Source: Phytoseiulus persimilis
Lineage: Eukaryota; Arthropoda; Arachnida; Mesostigmata; Phytoseiidae
Assembly: GCA_037576195.1 (NCBI GenBank)
Contig: CM075102.1
Span: 28,578,745 to 28,642,744 of the forward strand
Length of the DNA: 64,000 nt
Direction of reading: 5' to 3'
The notes under the pieces are model-generated. The model did not search any database. It saw only the letters and a list, made by a program, of their open reading frames with translations, and had not been told where the DNA came from. Both the position numbers and the translations under genes were made by a program. Positions 24,401 to 38,343 of this stretch are shown one piece after another. Each line of letters starts with the position of its first letter. Position 1 is the stretch's first letter.

Positions 24401-27400
24401 GAGCTCTCTGTCTCATTTGAAGCGAACACTGTGTAGCACTCCAGCCTAGTGAGAAGACTCGCGCTTGTCGCTTGGAGTTGTGGGGGGTGGGGGGTTGTCT
24501 GTCTCAGGTAGGCTGTTGGCTGGCTTGCTTTCTTGTTTGGCTGCTGGCCGACAGACACTCCGCGCGCGCCGGAGTCAGAGCTCGGGTGCCGAACCCAGGC
24601 GAGGTTTAGTCATTCCAACAAGTCGCTGTTATTCTCTGAGCGCCCTCTCCCTCACTGTATACCCTCTAAAGGGGAGAGGGTATTTCCTCTCGCTTAGAGT
24701 TAACGCTTAATGTGCTTGCCTCTCCGCCTGTCTCCCGGCTCGCTTGTCGGTCGGTACGGCTGTCACATGGTGGGTCTGACGGTGCGTTTGTCTGCGAGCC
24801 TGTTCGCTCGGTTGCCTTCCCTCCTCCTCTTCGCACGCTCGCTCGCTTCCTTCGTTCTTCATGGAGTTTTTCGATGTCCTTCCCTTCCTCCCTGGCTCGG
24901 CGGGTTGGCGGGCGGCCTGGTGGGATGGTTGGCTGACTGGCTTCATTCAGAGAATCCTCTTTCCCAAACATTCGCTCCGACAGCGATCGACGGAGGCGAC
25001 CCTCCTTCTACGTCCAGTGGCGGCAGAATCCGCGAGGATGCAATCCCCCTCCTCACCTCCTCGCAAGCCAATACAACTACGAGAACACTGAACTAGTGCG
25101 CCCACGGCCGTTCCGACGTCGTTCCCATGCGGGATCGTCGCGATCGTTGTTTGGTCGAATATGTATGCACAAATCACCAGGCCACTTACGGGCATTGTGA
25201 TCTCCATGGGAACGATCTCGTCATTGTTGGAAAGCTCGAGGTCCTGGTCATCCGAGCAGAATCGTCAGGCCCTCGTGAAGGGCACGTGGACGGGCCGCGT
25301 GCGGGGGCGGACAGACGCGCTCTGGCCATTTGTCCTCATTGAGTAGTTGGATGCCCCGGCTGACGGACGTCGCCCGAAGGGAGGCAGGCACAGACGAAAA
25401 AGAATTATTAGTGAAACGATTGATAGTCACCGGGTGGGGGCGAAGTCGCCCTTCGAGTTGCAGCCCGGCGCGCAGGACCGAGGGGTTCTCAGAGAAGGGA
25501 AAGCCGGAGGAGCTGAACGACGCTTGTTCAGAGTATCACTTCACGAATGTTGTTCCCGCCGATGCCTCTGGGGGCTCCCGATGGTCTCGATTTCGCCGCG
25601 CGGCCGCGGCCCCAGAGACAGGCGGTCGGAGACGGGACCGGCAGTTGAAGAATAGTGGCCCCGAGCTGCGGAGGAGCGACGTGAAAACAAAAAGAGAAGT
25701 TTGGCTAAAGAAGTAGCCTTCAACAATCGGACCGGGAGCTCTACTGGAGGACGGGAGCGTTCCCCCACCTGCCCGCTCGCTCGCTCGGAATCTTCTCCCG
25801 AACCTCTTGCAGTTGTCAGCAGATGGCAACGTGGACCTATGGCTGGCCAGGCGGCAGGCACGCAACCCCGTGAGGAAGGAACGAGTGGACGGACGTCAGG
25901 CCGAACATTACTCAGCCATCTTTGCTAGCTCGCTCTTCTTTGTTACTTTTTGCTTCGCTGGTAGCTGCACGCAGACACCCTGCGCTTTCGAGCAGCCCCG
26001 CAGTCGAGCGAAGTGGCTCGGCCAGCTGGAGTGGCGCAAAAGAAAACGAAGCCTCTGGATTCCTTAGATTTTTCCCTAAGTGCACAATGCTCGCTCTCGG
26101 GGGACTCAATTTAAGCCGACTGTGACGCCGTCACCGCGGCTGCTTACGACCACGGCTGCCAACGCGCGACCACGTTCGAAAGAGGGGGGCGGGGACACGA
26201 CGAAACACGGCAATATTTCAAGTCGTGCACGAGCAGCTTCTGAAGGAACGAACACAACCATCACTACGACTGCGACAGCAGCAACAACAGCTCCTAACCG
26301 TGACGCGGAGCGACAGCCCCGACTACTTGAAGCCGCCCCTGTCCTTCGTTCCCGCCTCGGCTTCGAACGCTCGCGCCGCACCGCACGGCGACATCAACAG
26401 CCGGAGGAAAGTGGCAGAACCCCGGGTCGCCGGACGCTACGGCGCGAGGGGAACAACATTCTGCAAACAGACAACGAAGCCATCCGCACTCGGACTGAGG
26501 GGAATCGAGAACGGAACGACGCGTGATCGTGCGTCGTCCTTTTCGCGATCCAATTAATTCGCAGCCGGCGAGTCGGTCACGGACAGCGATGCGAATTCCG
26601 AGCTTTGTTTATTCTTGTGCTCCTGAGTTCCAGCCAACATTTCTCGAGTCTTCCTCCTGGCCAGGCCTTGTACAGCCCTGTCCGGGATAATTTTTTTCGC
26701 TGACTCAGATTCCCGGTGGAGAACGCGGAACGAATGGGAATCTGGTTCCGCAATCGCATCCAAATTAGAGTCGCGCTCGCGCACAGACGACCGAGCGGAC
26801 ACGAGGGAACAACAGGGGTTCCGGCAGCAGCGAGGAATCTCGTGGAATGGCGTTTGGGCATCCGGCGAGAAATTCCAATTCGCTTTCGAATCCGTGGGAA
26901 GGGGAGCGAATAATTCGCTCCAATCCTCGACGAGGTAGGCGAGGGAACTTGGTTCTAGAAAAGAAGTCGAATACGAGATGAGCACTTTCCGGAATGTGGC
27001 AGCCCACGAAAATCTCTGAAGGAGCTCTGGGGTTTTTGGTAAGGCCGATGTTTAACGAAGGTCGAATAGCTTTCACTCAACGCGAGCGCGGGGCTTGGCG
27101 CAGTAGCCCAAAAGCGCACGCGCCTGTGGTGGTGGGCATTTGTCCACTTGTGGCGTCCAATGATCAACAAGTAGTAGTGGAGGCAGCGGCTGCGATAACC
27201 TACCCACCAGCTACTCCTCGGAGCCAGGTTTCTGAGCCCTCCGCGACTGGCGGTGGGAAGGAAGACCGAGCCGTGTATGTTTAGTGATTTGATGGGAACC
27301 TTTAGGCATCGGGAACCCCCGGTCGGCGGCGGTGCGTTGTTGCGCGGGATGTTCGCTGCAAGTAGATGGAGTGCCTCAGCGATATTGTCGAGGTTGGACC

Positions 27401-28360
27401 GGGCTCGATCGGCGACATGGCTGAGCGTACTGCGCTGCGGGTGCAGGCTCGCGTGGACGCCGCATCGACTCACACCCCCAGAATAGCGAACAGGGCGATC
27501 AAGGGTGGATGGTGGCAGCCAGCGCTAGGTTCGAGCCCTACTGATGACGTTTCTTCGGGACATTCGGCTTCTCATGGACGTTGCGTGCGCGCTTACGGCA
27601 CGAGCCGGCTCGGGCCCTCCGGTACCGAAAGTTGACCAGCCTCCGATACCGAGCCCCTGCGGCAGAGGTTAGAGAAACTCCAGCTTCGGAAACGGTCCGA
27701 GCCCGATCTTGAGCAAAAGTGCGCGGAAAACGCCGCCGTTTTTATCTCTTCTCCTCGGACCTCGAGAGTGCACGACGCCTTAGATAATCACGAAGAGAAG
27801 AATGGATTCGGAAATGAGCTGAAAAGCGACGGGTTGCGTTTTTTCATCCGTTCCCCGACCTCCAACTTGATGTGTACGTAGAACTGGCGCAAAAAAACAT
27901 CATCGCGCAAGCTCCATCGTCTCAACGACGCACCTTCAACAGAGCGTGCGCGTTCGACGTCCTCATCGCTTGCCGTGAGCCACGTACAGTTTCCGAATTG
28001 CACTCTTGGTCAGAACCGACGATTCTCCCAGCCGGCGAGCTCGAGCTAGAGAACTTTTTCTCCGTCTATCTCTCGCTGTCGAACCTCGCCCTGTTCCGGA
28101 CGGCGTCCGCTATCTTGATCAGGGTCTAGGCGAGGCTCTGGAGAGTCGCGAGGACTGAGAGCTGGAAACCGCCACAACAAGATTCCGTCGCTAGACGACA
28201 CGATCCAACACGCGGAAGAGAGATGAACGGAATGTCACGGATCAGCTGGATGACGGTGGAATAACGGCGAGTGCGCGAAACACTCGGACAGATGAGTTCA
28301 GATGGAGCAAGGACACCCGGTGCTTGTAATTACATTTTTGTTTGAGCACTACCTGGTCGC
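21440..28360. other. Upstream region of the SNAG gene, no recognised gene
   Basis: Begins with the presumed promoter region of the SNAG gene. Farther on are GC-rich and period-4 tracts and chance ORFs. No exon with good splice sites on both sides was seen. Confidence 0.45.
24700..24960. repeat. Degenerate 4-bp-periodic tract (CGCT/CCTT/GGCT)
   Basis: The unit drifts along the tract from CTCGCTCGCTTCC to GGTTGGCTGACTGGC. The region is open in several frames purely because of this repeat. Confidence 0.55.
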
Positions 28361-28364
28361 TCTA

Positions 28365-28401
28365 ATGCGGGGCTCGCGGAGCAGCAGCAGCGCCCATCCA
28401 G
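28365..28401 (+). CDS. Candidate short first exon with consensus donor
   Basis: ATG and 12 codons, with a Ser run from AGC repeats, end in CCAG followed by GTAAGT at 28402 (phase 1). Full GTAAGT donors are rare in this window. No TATA box or partner exon was identified. Confidence 0.18.
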
Positions 28402-30457
28402 GTAAGTAGTGTCATTAGATAGACCCAACACTTGGTTTCCTCCCAGCTCCAGTCGTCCCTACGTCTCATGCGAGCAAAACTCGCTTGGCTCCTCTCGCTC
28501 CTTCTCCAGAGACAAATATTCGGCGTTGAACAAGACGAGACTGGAAAAGTTTCGCACCGTTAGGGAGTCTCACCGTGTCGGATGGAGGCGGAGGCAAAGA
28601 TTAAACGTGATTCCCTTATTCTTGCTCCTGAGGTCTCTTCTTCCGAACTTATTCTCCGTCGGCCAAGTCTCTCGCACTTACTGCCATCTTCTCCCCGGTC
28701 GTCCTCATCTGCCCTCTCCCTCTTCCCCGTCGCCTCATCCCCCCACCCCCTTCCCCGCGACCCCCGCGCTCGGAGCAGAGAGCAATCCGATGAACTTCGT
28801 GGGAAACGACTCGAGCCCGCTAGAGAAGAAGTTAATTTGGTTTTTGCCTTCTTCGGTCTCGGCGACGGCCGCTACAGCCACGGCGGTTCCCGCGCTCCCA
28901 AATGTCCCCAAAATCTCTCTGCGTCTTCCCTCCGCCGCCTCTCTCCGTGTTGTCCCTTGTGGCGGTTTCCCGGCGGCTCCCCTACACGTCGACAGAAGGA
29001 GACGACATTCCTCGAAAGAGAAGTAGTCAACCATGCAGACGAAATGACTGCAAAAGAGGGGGAACGAAATAACGCGCTAGGGTTCCGACCATGGTGCAAT
29101 CGACGGAGAGAATACACCCGTCCCCGAAAATGATGATCACAAACCAGCCCGTCGGCGACGTAAACCAACCGTGCCAAGGAGTCGGAGCACTTATCTTGGA
29201 GAATTCAAAGTCTTGTGAGTTTCAAAAAATCCCAAATGTTCGGTAATTCAGTGACGTCGACCCTTTGTTCGATTTACCCGCGGGTCGAGATGCTCTCTCC
29301 TCCGGGGACGAGCTCTCGACTGGAGTCCAGTCGTTAGCGATCAATCCAACCTCCAATGAGTTCAAAACACGGACTACGGGTTGATGACGAGCTCGTTGAT
29401 CGTCGTGATGTCCGGAGCAATCAGCGCGCCCAAACATCGAGACCAGCTCGCTCCAAAACTACGAAGCGTCCAACGCGGTCGACCCCGAACGAGCGACGGG
29501 AACAGAGGAGAAGGGACATCTGTACCTCGCGCTGGATCTCATTGGCGAGATTTTCCGCTCGCGGAACTCCCGCTCACCGGCTCTCCCCCTCAGCTCACCG
29601 AAAGATAGCGGGAGGGAGCCGCAACTCGCTGGTCGACCAGCTGTTCGGTCGGGAAGAATAAGGGAGCATCGGAAGGCGTTTGGCTGCCGTCTTCTCCTTC
29701 GCGCCTCCTCCGCCATTCCTCGCTCCCACCTCTGTGCGACGTAATTAGCTGGCCTCCAGGGATCAGCAGTGTAATGCGATTGTCCTGTTCCTACGACATG
29801 GCAACGACAGATGCAACTACGGCGGCGGCGAGGCTGCCGCAACGGCAAGAAGACATTCCTGAGCCAATAGCAACCGGGATTCCCTCGAACAAAGTGAGCA
29901 CCACTAGGGAGAGCAGCTGTGAGACCCCGGCTGTTGGAACAACGGCGGGCTCGGGAACGGGGGAGCTTGGGGGAGCCGGAGCCAACTTGTAGTCCTTCCG
30001 GGTCACCAAAGTCGGCCGGCGAGCTGCCGGACTGAGTGGAAGCTCAACTCTCGTGTCGAAGGCCCTTCCTGAGTCGGTTCATTATCGTGGCGGCAACGAC
30101 AGCGAAGCCGAACACATCGAAAATCACAGCAAGATGAGATGTGACTCGGGGGCGACGCTCGCGACAGATCCCGGTCCGACGTTACGTGAAATAATTGCTT
30201 GATTGACCAAGCCCAGCCGAGAATCCTTGAGATGAGAGAGGGCGCGATGTCAAGCTCCTCATCGGGAGTGAGGAGGAGCATCGTGGTTGAGGGTGTTTTC
30301 GAGGTCATGTAGGTTTTTACTATCCTCGCGGGCTCCTGATCCTCGGTTCCCTCGATCCTGCGCCACTAGGATCGCGCTCCCATCCCGGCTCCGTTATCCG
30401 AGAGCAACGGCAGGCGCAACGATCGGGTGCCTCTCGTTATTCCGAGACTCTTCAGGT

Positions 30458-30486
30458 GGGGGGGGGGGGGGGGGGGGGGGGGGGGG
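30458..30486. repeat. Mononucleotide G29 tract
   Basis: Twenty-nine consecutive G, the longest homopolymer of the window and a strong G-quadruplex former on the plus strand. Confidence 0.95.
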
Positions 30487-31216
30487 AATGGTAGTAGGTT
30501 CGCAATGATGGACAACGCCGAATAATTGTTAGCCCTGATGGATCAGCGATGCGACTCCTGCGCTCCGTCCTCCTGATGGGTTCCTCCTTCCTCTCCCTCC
30601 GGGTTCGGCTTGTCTCTCTCAACTCCCTTTCAGTGCGTGTCCCCATTCCCCGAGAAGTATCGTCGACCTTGATGGGAACGACCTATCGCCTTGTCGTTAG
30701 CGCGAAAGTGATGAAACCATCACACTCTCCTTTCCTCAGTAGATCGGGAGGACTGCGTTCCTCGAACGACCGTCCCGAAAACCCAGGAGTTGAACCAGAA
30801 AGAAAGTTGGATTTGGGCCATGACAGGCGAGAAATGGCCTGCTAGTTGTCTTGTCAGATAGCGGAGGTTATTGCGGAACCAAGCCGAGAACGTGACTGGC
30901 CAATTTCTACAATGACCACGCTTGCGAGGACAACGACAACCACGGGAAGGTCGTCAACGATCACGTCAACCACGTGTACGGTTACAACGGACACAACAGT
31001 TGTTATGACCGCAACGGTCGCTGCTGCTCCCGCCGAAGGTACACGAAGCAACGGACCTCAGTGATTGGAGACGTCAACCGCTTGCCGCGCGATGCTGGCT
31101 CGTAATGAATAGTCCTCCGTCTGAGAGTCTGACCATCGTTCAGCTCATTCTCGTTTTATCTGGGGACTGCGGGGAGAGAATGCGTCGGGTGGTGCTTTGC
31201 AGACGGCGATCTTGCG

Positions 31217-31235
31217 CTCTCTCTCTCTCTCTCTC
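31217..31235. repeat. (CT)n microsatellite
   Basis: About nine CT dinucleotides. Confidence 0.9.
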
Positions 31236-33360
31236 CTTATTCCTCTCCGTCGTCTGCGCGTCTCGGCTGACCCGTAGTCTCCTCGAAGCTTCCTCCTGGT
31301 CTTGTAGGTAACGTTGATCAATTTCCTTCCCTCCTCCCTTCCTCTTCTTGCTTTCCTGATTCGTAGCTCCGGCACCGCCAACGGCAGCCCTCCTCATCAT
31401 CAATCTAACGGATCATGCCGCTACAGCTAGCACCCATCCAGTCACTCGCTCGCCCGCTCTACCAGCCAGCCCAAACGTCAGCTTGCCAACCAGCAACCCG
31501 ACCGGCGGCCCGCCTGACTCCTACAGCTTGTCAGCCTTCAGGGCTCTTTCCGTTCTCTCGGTCGTTCCATTCCGGGCCATGTCTGGCATCGTCGTAGCTT
31601 GCTCTCACAATGGCACTCAAAAGTAGCCCGAGCCACTACCATCTTCACGTGACCTCCTCCTCCAACGACTTCGCTTCTCGTAACACCGGGAGCTTCCCGG
31701 CCTCGCTCCGCACTGCCAGATAGCTCTCCGACTTGACCGTTGGTGGCCCGAAAACGTGGGGAGGATCCGTGGTACTCACTGTACCAATCAATTGCATGGT
31801 GACATGTGTAGTTGAGCACTATGAACGTTGATGTCTAAGGGGTATCGTTCACAGCATCTGTGATCGTAAGCTCAATCGTCGGGGGAAGTGATTCCTTCTG
31901 GGTCCGACTTTCCTGTTTTGGTTTCTTCACGTGCACACAGAACTCAGCCGTTCCGAACCAATCCGAGAACAGGTTGGAGTCCCGTCTTCGTGAACCTTCG
32001 CCTTCCATTATTTCAGACCTCGGGTGGAGAATGGAAACTGTTTCAACTAAGCGCGGAGCTCGCCGTCTAGAGTGAGTGGAGCGCGCAAAGCGACGTAAAG
32101 CTGATATCCCATGAATAAGTACAAAATATGCTGATCCTCACACAGGGAAGGCGGTAGAAAGAACTCGCTAAGAAGGTAAGAGGTACAACGAGAAGGGAGC
32201 CGCGCAGGATTTTCCTCTGCCTCCCACCTGCTGCTGGGAGAGACTTTCAAAAGAGATCCACCGCTCGCCGTATTCACGCGCGTATAAGGCGCACATTCAA
32301 GTCGGGTTCGTGAAAAGAGAACGCCCGGATGGAACGTGCGTCTCCCGTCAGAAGAACGTCAAAACAATCACGTTTATGGATTTCCTCGACCACCCCTCCG
32401 ACGTTTTTGGAACAACAGCGGCGTATGCGGCGCTCCGCTTTTGGGACTGCTGCTACTTTTGTGGATCGAGGTAGCCCGCTGGAATCCGCCGATCTTGAAG
32501 TCAAGCTACATCTTGGAGACGACTGTCTTGGGTGTCGATTCGCGTGGTCTCAGACGGGCTCTCCCGTCCACCCTTCCGCTTCGATCCCAAATTATTTCAT
32601 CATCCACTTCAGATAAATTCATCAGTCGCGTAGTTCAATAAGCTCAATGAGACCAATTCAGGACTCTCCAGTATGAGTGAGAGGTCTCTTATCCATTCAG
32701 AGCGCTTTTTCGGTATTTCCATGACACCTACGTCGGTTAATTCTTATGACACCCGATACTCGCGGCATACTCCCACTTTCCCGATGCCATCGTCGTAAGC
32801 ATCAGTAGTTTGAACTTTCGAACTCCATTTTCATATTTTTGAGACTCCGGCACGAGCAAGAGTAATTGCAAAGTGCGTTGCCCGCGTTCTCGGATTAATA
32901 TTTCACCCGATAGCCTTCCTCCTGCGCTTGGCGGCACGCGAATGCTGACGCGAGCTCCTGCTCCAGAACCCCGTTTTGTTGTATTCTTGTCGAGGATTGT
33001 CTTGGTCGACGAGTGCGGATTTTCGCTTTCCGTAGATTCGAAGCTCCCACTCGGTCGTCTGTCTGGGAGCCGGGCCGCCTCCTCCGGCTAGCTGGCTCAT
33101 CGGTGCCTTCTCACCAAGAGCTTCTTGAATAGACGTCTTGTGCCGCTTGTACAGTCCCAATGAAACGGTTGAGATCCTCTTCATTCGCGTTCAGTTCCAT
33201 CTATCTCCCGAGCCCCCACCATTCCCATCCGAAGAAGAGCAGTGAGTCGGAGACGCCCGATATCGATTGATTAAGTTCGCTTTGAGGAACCTAGCTTCCT
33301 CAGACTGCGGATCGCTCATTGCTCTCTTGTCCTGAGGACGACTCGTCCAACTCTCTCAGG

Positions 33361-33500
33361 CTCCTTCTCTCCGTGTTTCTTTCTCTTGCTCACTATCTTT
33401 CCTTTCTCTCTCTCTCTTGCCATCTTTCCTCTCTTCTCCCTCTCTCCCTCTATATTTTGCCTCTCTCTTTCTCGCCATCTCGTCCTCTCTCACGAGGTCC
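33361..33500. repeat. CT-rich imperfect microsatellite tract
   Basis: A stretch of about 140 bp is almost wholly pyrimidine, built of CTCT and TCTCCC words with few interruptions. Confidence 0.85.
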
Positions 33501-36024
33501 CTGCTTTCTCGCCTGTTCCCTACGACTTCTCCTCCGAGGACGCTCTAGACAAAGCTGAGCTTGGAAGTGTACAGGTGTTGCCGTTCCGCGATTCGAAAGC
33601 AGGAGGACGACAGCACTGGAATTAAATTCGGCAAGATTGTATTCAAGCCAGAATCAATGAAAGAGCGAAGAGCGCTGCCAGCTCGGGTCGCAGGAGGGAA
33701 CGACTAGACATCCGGCACCTGATATTGAGTGAGCGAACTAGGTGGGAGTAGTGGCAGTGAGGAACAACGAGAGGAGCTGCAGTCGGCGCAAACTTTATCC
33801 TCTCGAGGTTTGAACGGATTCGTTCCGTGTTGAAACAGTACGCTCGACAGACCGGCTGAAATGAAAGAGAGGAAAACTCGCCAGGAAGAGTTCGACGAGC
33901 CTGATGTTCGGAAAGAAAAACCAAGCATCGACACTTGCCTCTCGCCTCGAAATTCGACGGGTCTCAAGCGAGGGGACTCGCGGGAAAAGGGGTCGGGGAG
34001 CGGAGGGCAGAAATAGAGAATAGAGGAACCATGAGAGAAGAATGGGTATAGTGGAAGAACAAGAGGCGATTCAAGAGCTCGGGGAAGAGGGGACTCTGGG
34101 AAAATAGGAAGGGAGGTTAGAGCGGAACTCGCCACCACCGCCCGCACCGATGGCGTGAGCTTCTCGCACGGAATCGGTTTCCTTTCTCGCTTTCCTCTTT
34201 TCCCGATACCCTCTCGGGTCGGTTTGAGTTGAGTCAGTCGAGTCGATTTGATCCAAAGTCAAATTCTGGATTCGAGCGAACCGAGGAGAACTCTTTGACG
34301 ACCGTAAGCTCTCTCAACTTCGGGAAATGTGTGCGCCGACACGAGAATCGTTCGTTTCTTTTGCTTTGGTTTCGAGCTGGATTCTTCCCCCTCCTCTCCC
34401 GCGATCCCGGTCCCGGCCCGTTGCTCCCGATTCTCTCATTCGCTCTATTTCGTTTCTGCGCTCGGTTCTCATCGCCAGCGCGCCTCATGATCAGCATCGA
34501 CATCATTTCCTCCTTTAGATGTGTTAATGGACAATCTAGAGGAGTCGGCGGATTCGTGCATGATGCTAAAAGTGCTGAAAAGCAACAATTCTAGCCGGTC
34601 GCCTGGGAAGCCGTCGAGACCGAGCTCCGAGCGAAATTTCCGAAACGATTGGGACCGACGCAACGAAAACCTCAAACGCGCATGTATTTTCTTGCCCAGG
34701 AGGCGCCCGGCGGGGCAAACAGCCGGGGACCCCGATAGAATCGAGGGGAACTCCGAGATAGGTGGAACGAAATGTGGAATTGTCGCACGGATATCTGGGT
34801 CTCGGACTTCGTGCGACGCTGAGAGCTTCAAACTTCATTAGCTCGAAACGGCTGGAAACGTCGTGGGGAAAGAAAGAGAGGAGAGACGCTGAAGGGGGTC
34901 GACAGCGGTTCAACGGGTTGCGAGGAGCGAAAAGATTCGCAACGAGGACCGAGCGCATAGCCGAGATCGGCGGAGCGACGGAATCAGGGCACGAGAGGGC
35001 GCACAGTGGAGGAACGGTGCACGCAGACAAAGATGTCGATTGTGAAAATAGGGGGCGTTCAGGGCGAGGAGAGGCCTGCCGTCTGGAGCGACTCCTTGTT
35101 GAGGAAGGCGGTCATAGTGGCAGCGAAACGGAGTTTGTGCAGAAGAAAACAGAAGAGGCAAAAAGTAAAAGGATGGCTGGTAGCGGAGAAAACAGCGGGA
35201 AACTGCCAAGGAACTGGGAGCACTCAAACGCATCTGCCGCCCACGGGCCAACTTTATCTTCTTGCCCGCCCGCTCGCCCGTCAGTCCGCCAGACCGGTCT
35301 TTCCCGGCAGTTCTCCGGCCGGCAAACTAAGAACCAACTTTGCAACCCTCTGGCCGAGTCGAGCCACGCAGATTCACCGCACTCCACTGTATCAATATTC
35401 GCTGACCTCTTCCGGCACCGGCGACGGTCTCGGGATCTGGCCATCTTCCATCGGGATCCAAAGATATATTGTAGATATCGGGGGAAGCAGAAGAAATGTA
35501 ATAAAGCGAAGACAGATAATGAGGAGCAGCCAGAACTCTTCTCGGAGCGGCGACGTCGACTCCACCTTCAAAGGTCATTGTGTACATATTATCGCGGTAA
35601 TTATGTCCGTCATGCGACGTTTCCCTCATGCACGTCTATGGGCTCGCCTGACGGTGGAGGCCGCCGCGACCTCCGCTGAGAACATCGTGACCAAAGATCT
35701 GTTCGGAGTGCGCCCTCGAGGGAGGTTCTGCCGACGACGTTCAGAGTCTCGAGCCGAAGAAGCAACGGCGCTGACAATCTGGAACCCCGTCAAATCGGAC
35801 TCGAGTTTTGACAGATGGACTCCCGAACAACATTCATTCTCCGCGAAATGCGTAAATTCCCGAATCTGAAATCGTTTCACCAATGCTGTCGTCACACATC
35901 GTCATACTCGTATTTATCATCGATCTTCACTTGCGATGTGCACTTAGATACACGTAGCATCGACGCATAACAACATAGAGCCACGCTCAAACGCGATTGC
36001 CATTGAGGACGTGTGGCCGCGGGT

Positions 36025-36040
36025 GGGGGGGGGGGGGGGG
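36025..36040. repeat. Mononucleotide G16 tract
   Basis: Sixteen consecutive G, 73 bp before the candidate exon at 36113. Confidence 0.95.
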
Positions 36041-36112
36041 AGCTAGCCCGACAGATGGACCGGGTTCGTTCCTCCTGTTCGCCTGAAAAGAAACAGATAC
36101 CCCGAGCTGCTC

Positions 36113-36334
36113 ATGGTATCTATGGCCTTATTCAGTCCGAGTGTGTTTCCGATGTTACGGCGGTTGCGATTCGACGCCCGTCCGGGGAGCAACAGGTCCT
36201 TTGTTGAGCATCTAAGATCCAAACGAGAGTACATCCACTCGACGCGGAGCTCCGCGTTGCTTCATCGTGAAGCGATGCTCACGGAAGACCTCGTTCTGGG
36301 AGCCCGGCTCGGGAAGTATCGAGTCGCATCGAGG
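36113..36334 (+). CDS. Candidate first exon with consensus donor
   Basis: ATG at 36113 opens 74 codons without a stop, ending AGG and then GTAAGTCT, a full consensus donor in phase 0. The peptide is mixed in composition (for example LLHREAMLTEDLVLGARLGK). A G16 tract lies 73 bp upstream of the ATG. No second exon or domain was recognised; it may be chance. Confidence 0.27.
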
Positions 36335-38329
36335 GTAAGTCTCGTAAGGAATTAATAGAGATTCATCACAAGCTCCAGATTCTGGCTCCTCGTCGCGCAT
36401 CGGGCTGCTTCTCTCAGATGACCGCTGTGTTCGACGTTGAATCAGTCGCCCGAATCGGCACGAAGGCTCGCGGCGGGAAGCTGCCCGATTGCTGTACTGA
36501 GAGTGCTCTATCGAGGGAGTGCCACAACTCGACTCGAGATGAAGACTCGATCGTGGGGAGCTCCCACTCTTTCTGAATCCACACGAGCAACGAGGTTCCA
36601 ATACGGGGTCTTGCAACATGATCATATCGCTCCCCGATGCGAAACGCTACACGGGGACGTCGATGTGTTGGAGAAGGGTTGCAAAACAGCGAACAGAGCC
36701 AGTAACTAAGTTTCGTCGTGGCTTGAGACCCAGTTCCGAGTTGTGGGTTCGGCTGTTACCGCGAGCGACGGGAGATTTCCGAGAGACCATATGCAACAAG
36801 TGCCTTGTCCTCGACCAAGAGCAACAGGTTCAACTGCAAGCTGAGAGCGGTGTACTGTTTTCCAGAGCTTGAAACGAGGACTAGAGAGGCAGCGAAGGCC
36901 GAGGGGACGCGGTTCTCACACTCCGCTCAACAGAACTCGTTTTCCGTTGAATATTCACGGAAAGAGCTCATTCCGCTGTCGTGAGCGCGCGTGATAGTTT
37001 ACTTCTCCACCTCTGGCTGAGCGTGCGTTTGCGCGTTTTCGCGTGCGCGTTCCCTCGGGCTCGACTCATTCCTCCAATAGCCAGCGACAATGGGAGTAGA
37101 GCTCGCGCCGCTGCTCGAGCGATAAAAGCTATCCTGAATTATACACAAGCTGAACGCGTTCCCGCCTCTCTGACTTCCTCAGCATCTTGCGATCGAGCGA
37201 ATGACCTTGGCTTAACAACATCCATGATCGGGAATGACAAACAACCACGCTGGTTTTATAGTCGGAGAATTTTCGATTTCTGACGACGAACGATCGATGA
37301 CCCGTCCGCAGCGATCAGCTACTTGGATCGAGCCACGATAAATATTATACTAGAGCGAAGATCAATTAATTTAGCGTCGGGATCCGAGGTCACAAAAGAG
37401 ACGATGAGGGAACAATGTCCAGCGTTCACTTTCGCAACTCGACAGCCGAACCGAGAGGGCAGAAGACAAACCCCGCGCCACGTCGAGGTGGAGTGCAAAC
37501 ATTCTGATCAGCAGGGCAAGCAGCAACCAGCTCAGCAAGCAGAGGAATCGCACAGAGAAGAGAGAGGGGCTGCGGAGGGGACTGAATAAGCGGAAGGATC
37601 CATCGTGAGGGAGCACAGGGGGAGCAATATGGCATTTGGAGAGACAGGCCGGACGTGACTCGTCCGCGGACATGGTACAGCACACATCATATAGCGTGCT
37701 GAGGCACGTGGAAGAGCGGAGGCAACATTCTTCATGGATGCCTTCCGGGAAACAATGTCTTCATCCTCGCGGCCGCACATTCTGTCGGCCGAATCGAGAC
37801 CTCCGATGGTTCCTCGCGCATCCCGACTCGTCCGGATTCCAAGAACGGTTCCCCGACAGCTTTTGGAGGTTAGCCCGTTAACTCATAACGATCCCTCATC
37901 GGGAGAGCGACATCCCGCGATCCACTCGTGCCCCCCCTCCCCCCTCCTCCGTTCGACGGTTCGCTGGTCGGCAGGTTTCAAGAGAGAGAGAGCGAGAGTG
38001 AGCAGGGATCACGTCAGCATCCGATAATATCGTTCCCTCGCCATCAGACTAAATAATTCATGTGACACAAGAGGCTCTTCGCCGCGGATCCGCCGCCGCC
38101 GGCCGGCTGCGGCGTTACGGCTAACTTTGGGGTTTCGGAATCAGCCTTGTCCGAGCCGTTGGATCGACTGTCGGACGGCTCCTCGGTCGTTCAGCGAAAA
38201 GAGAGAGCACCGCCGAGAGCGACGTGTCTCCGTACCTCGTTTAATCCGTTGGAAATTGATTGCCTTCTCCCCGAGCAGATTGAGTGTAGTGCACGATTCG
38301 TTCCTGGGTCAGTGGCTCGCCCACCTTCA

Positions 38330-38343
38330 CCCCCCCCCCCCCC
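38330..38343. repeat. Mononucleotide C14 tract
   Basis: Fourteen consecutive C, followed by TCCCC. Confidence 0.95.

Larger units (their letters stand above)
28410..36100. other. Repeat-rich region without a recognised gene
   Basis: Holds the G29 tract, the CT microsatellite and the CT-rich tract. An ACN-type degenerate repeat at about 30.93-31.01 kb creates a false valine-rich ORF on the minus strand. Long ORFs at 34.76-35.87 kb overlap in two frames and look like chance. Confidence 0.45.

Noticed and set aside
27490-27560. tRNA-like GGTTCGAGCC loop
   Set aside because: No acceptor stem or D-arm pairs with it; other GGTTCGA words in the window fail in the same way.
30854-31051. Minus-strand valine-rich ORF that looks membrane-like
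   Set aside because: It is the complement of a degenerate ACN repeat on the plus strand; a repeat artefact.
34762-35869. Overlapping plus-strand ORFs of 305 and 287 codons
   Set aside because: Two frames are open over the same bases, the composition is Ser/Arg/Gly-rich without motifs, and the DNA is poor in stop codons, so length is not evidence.
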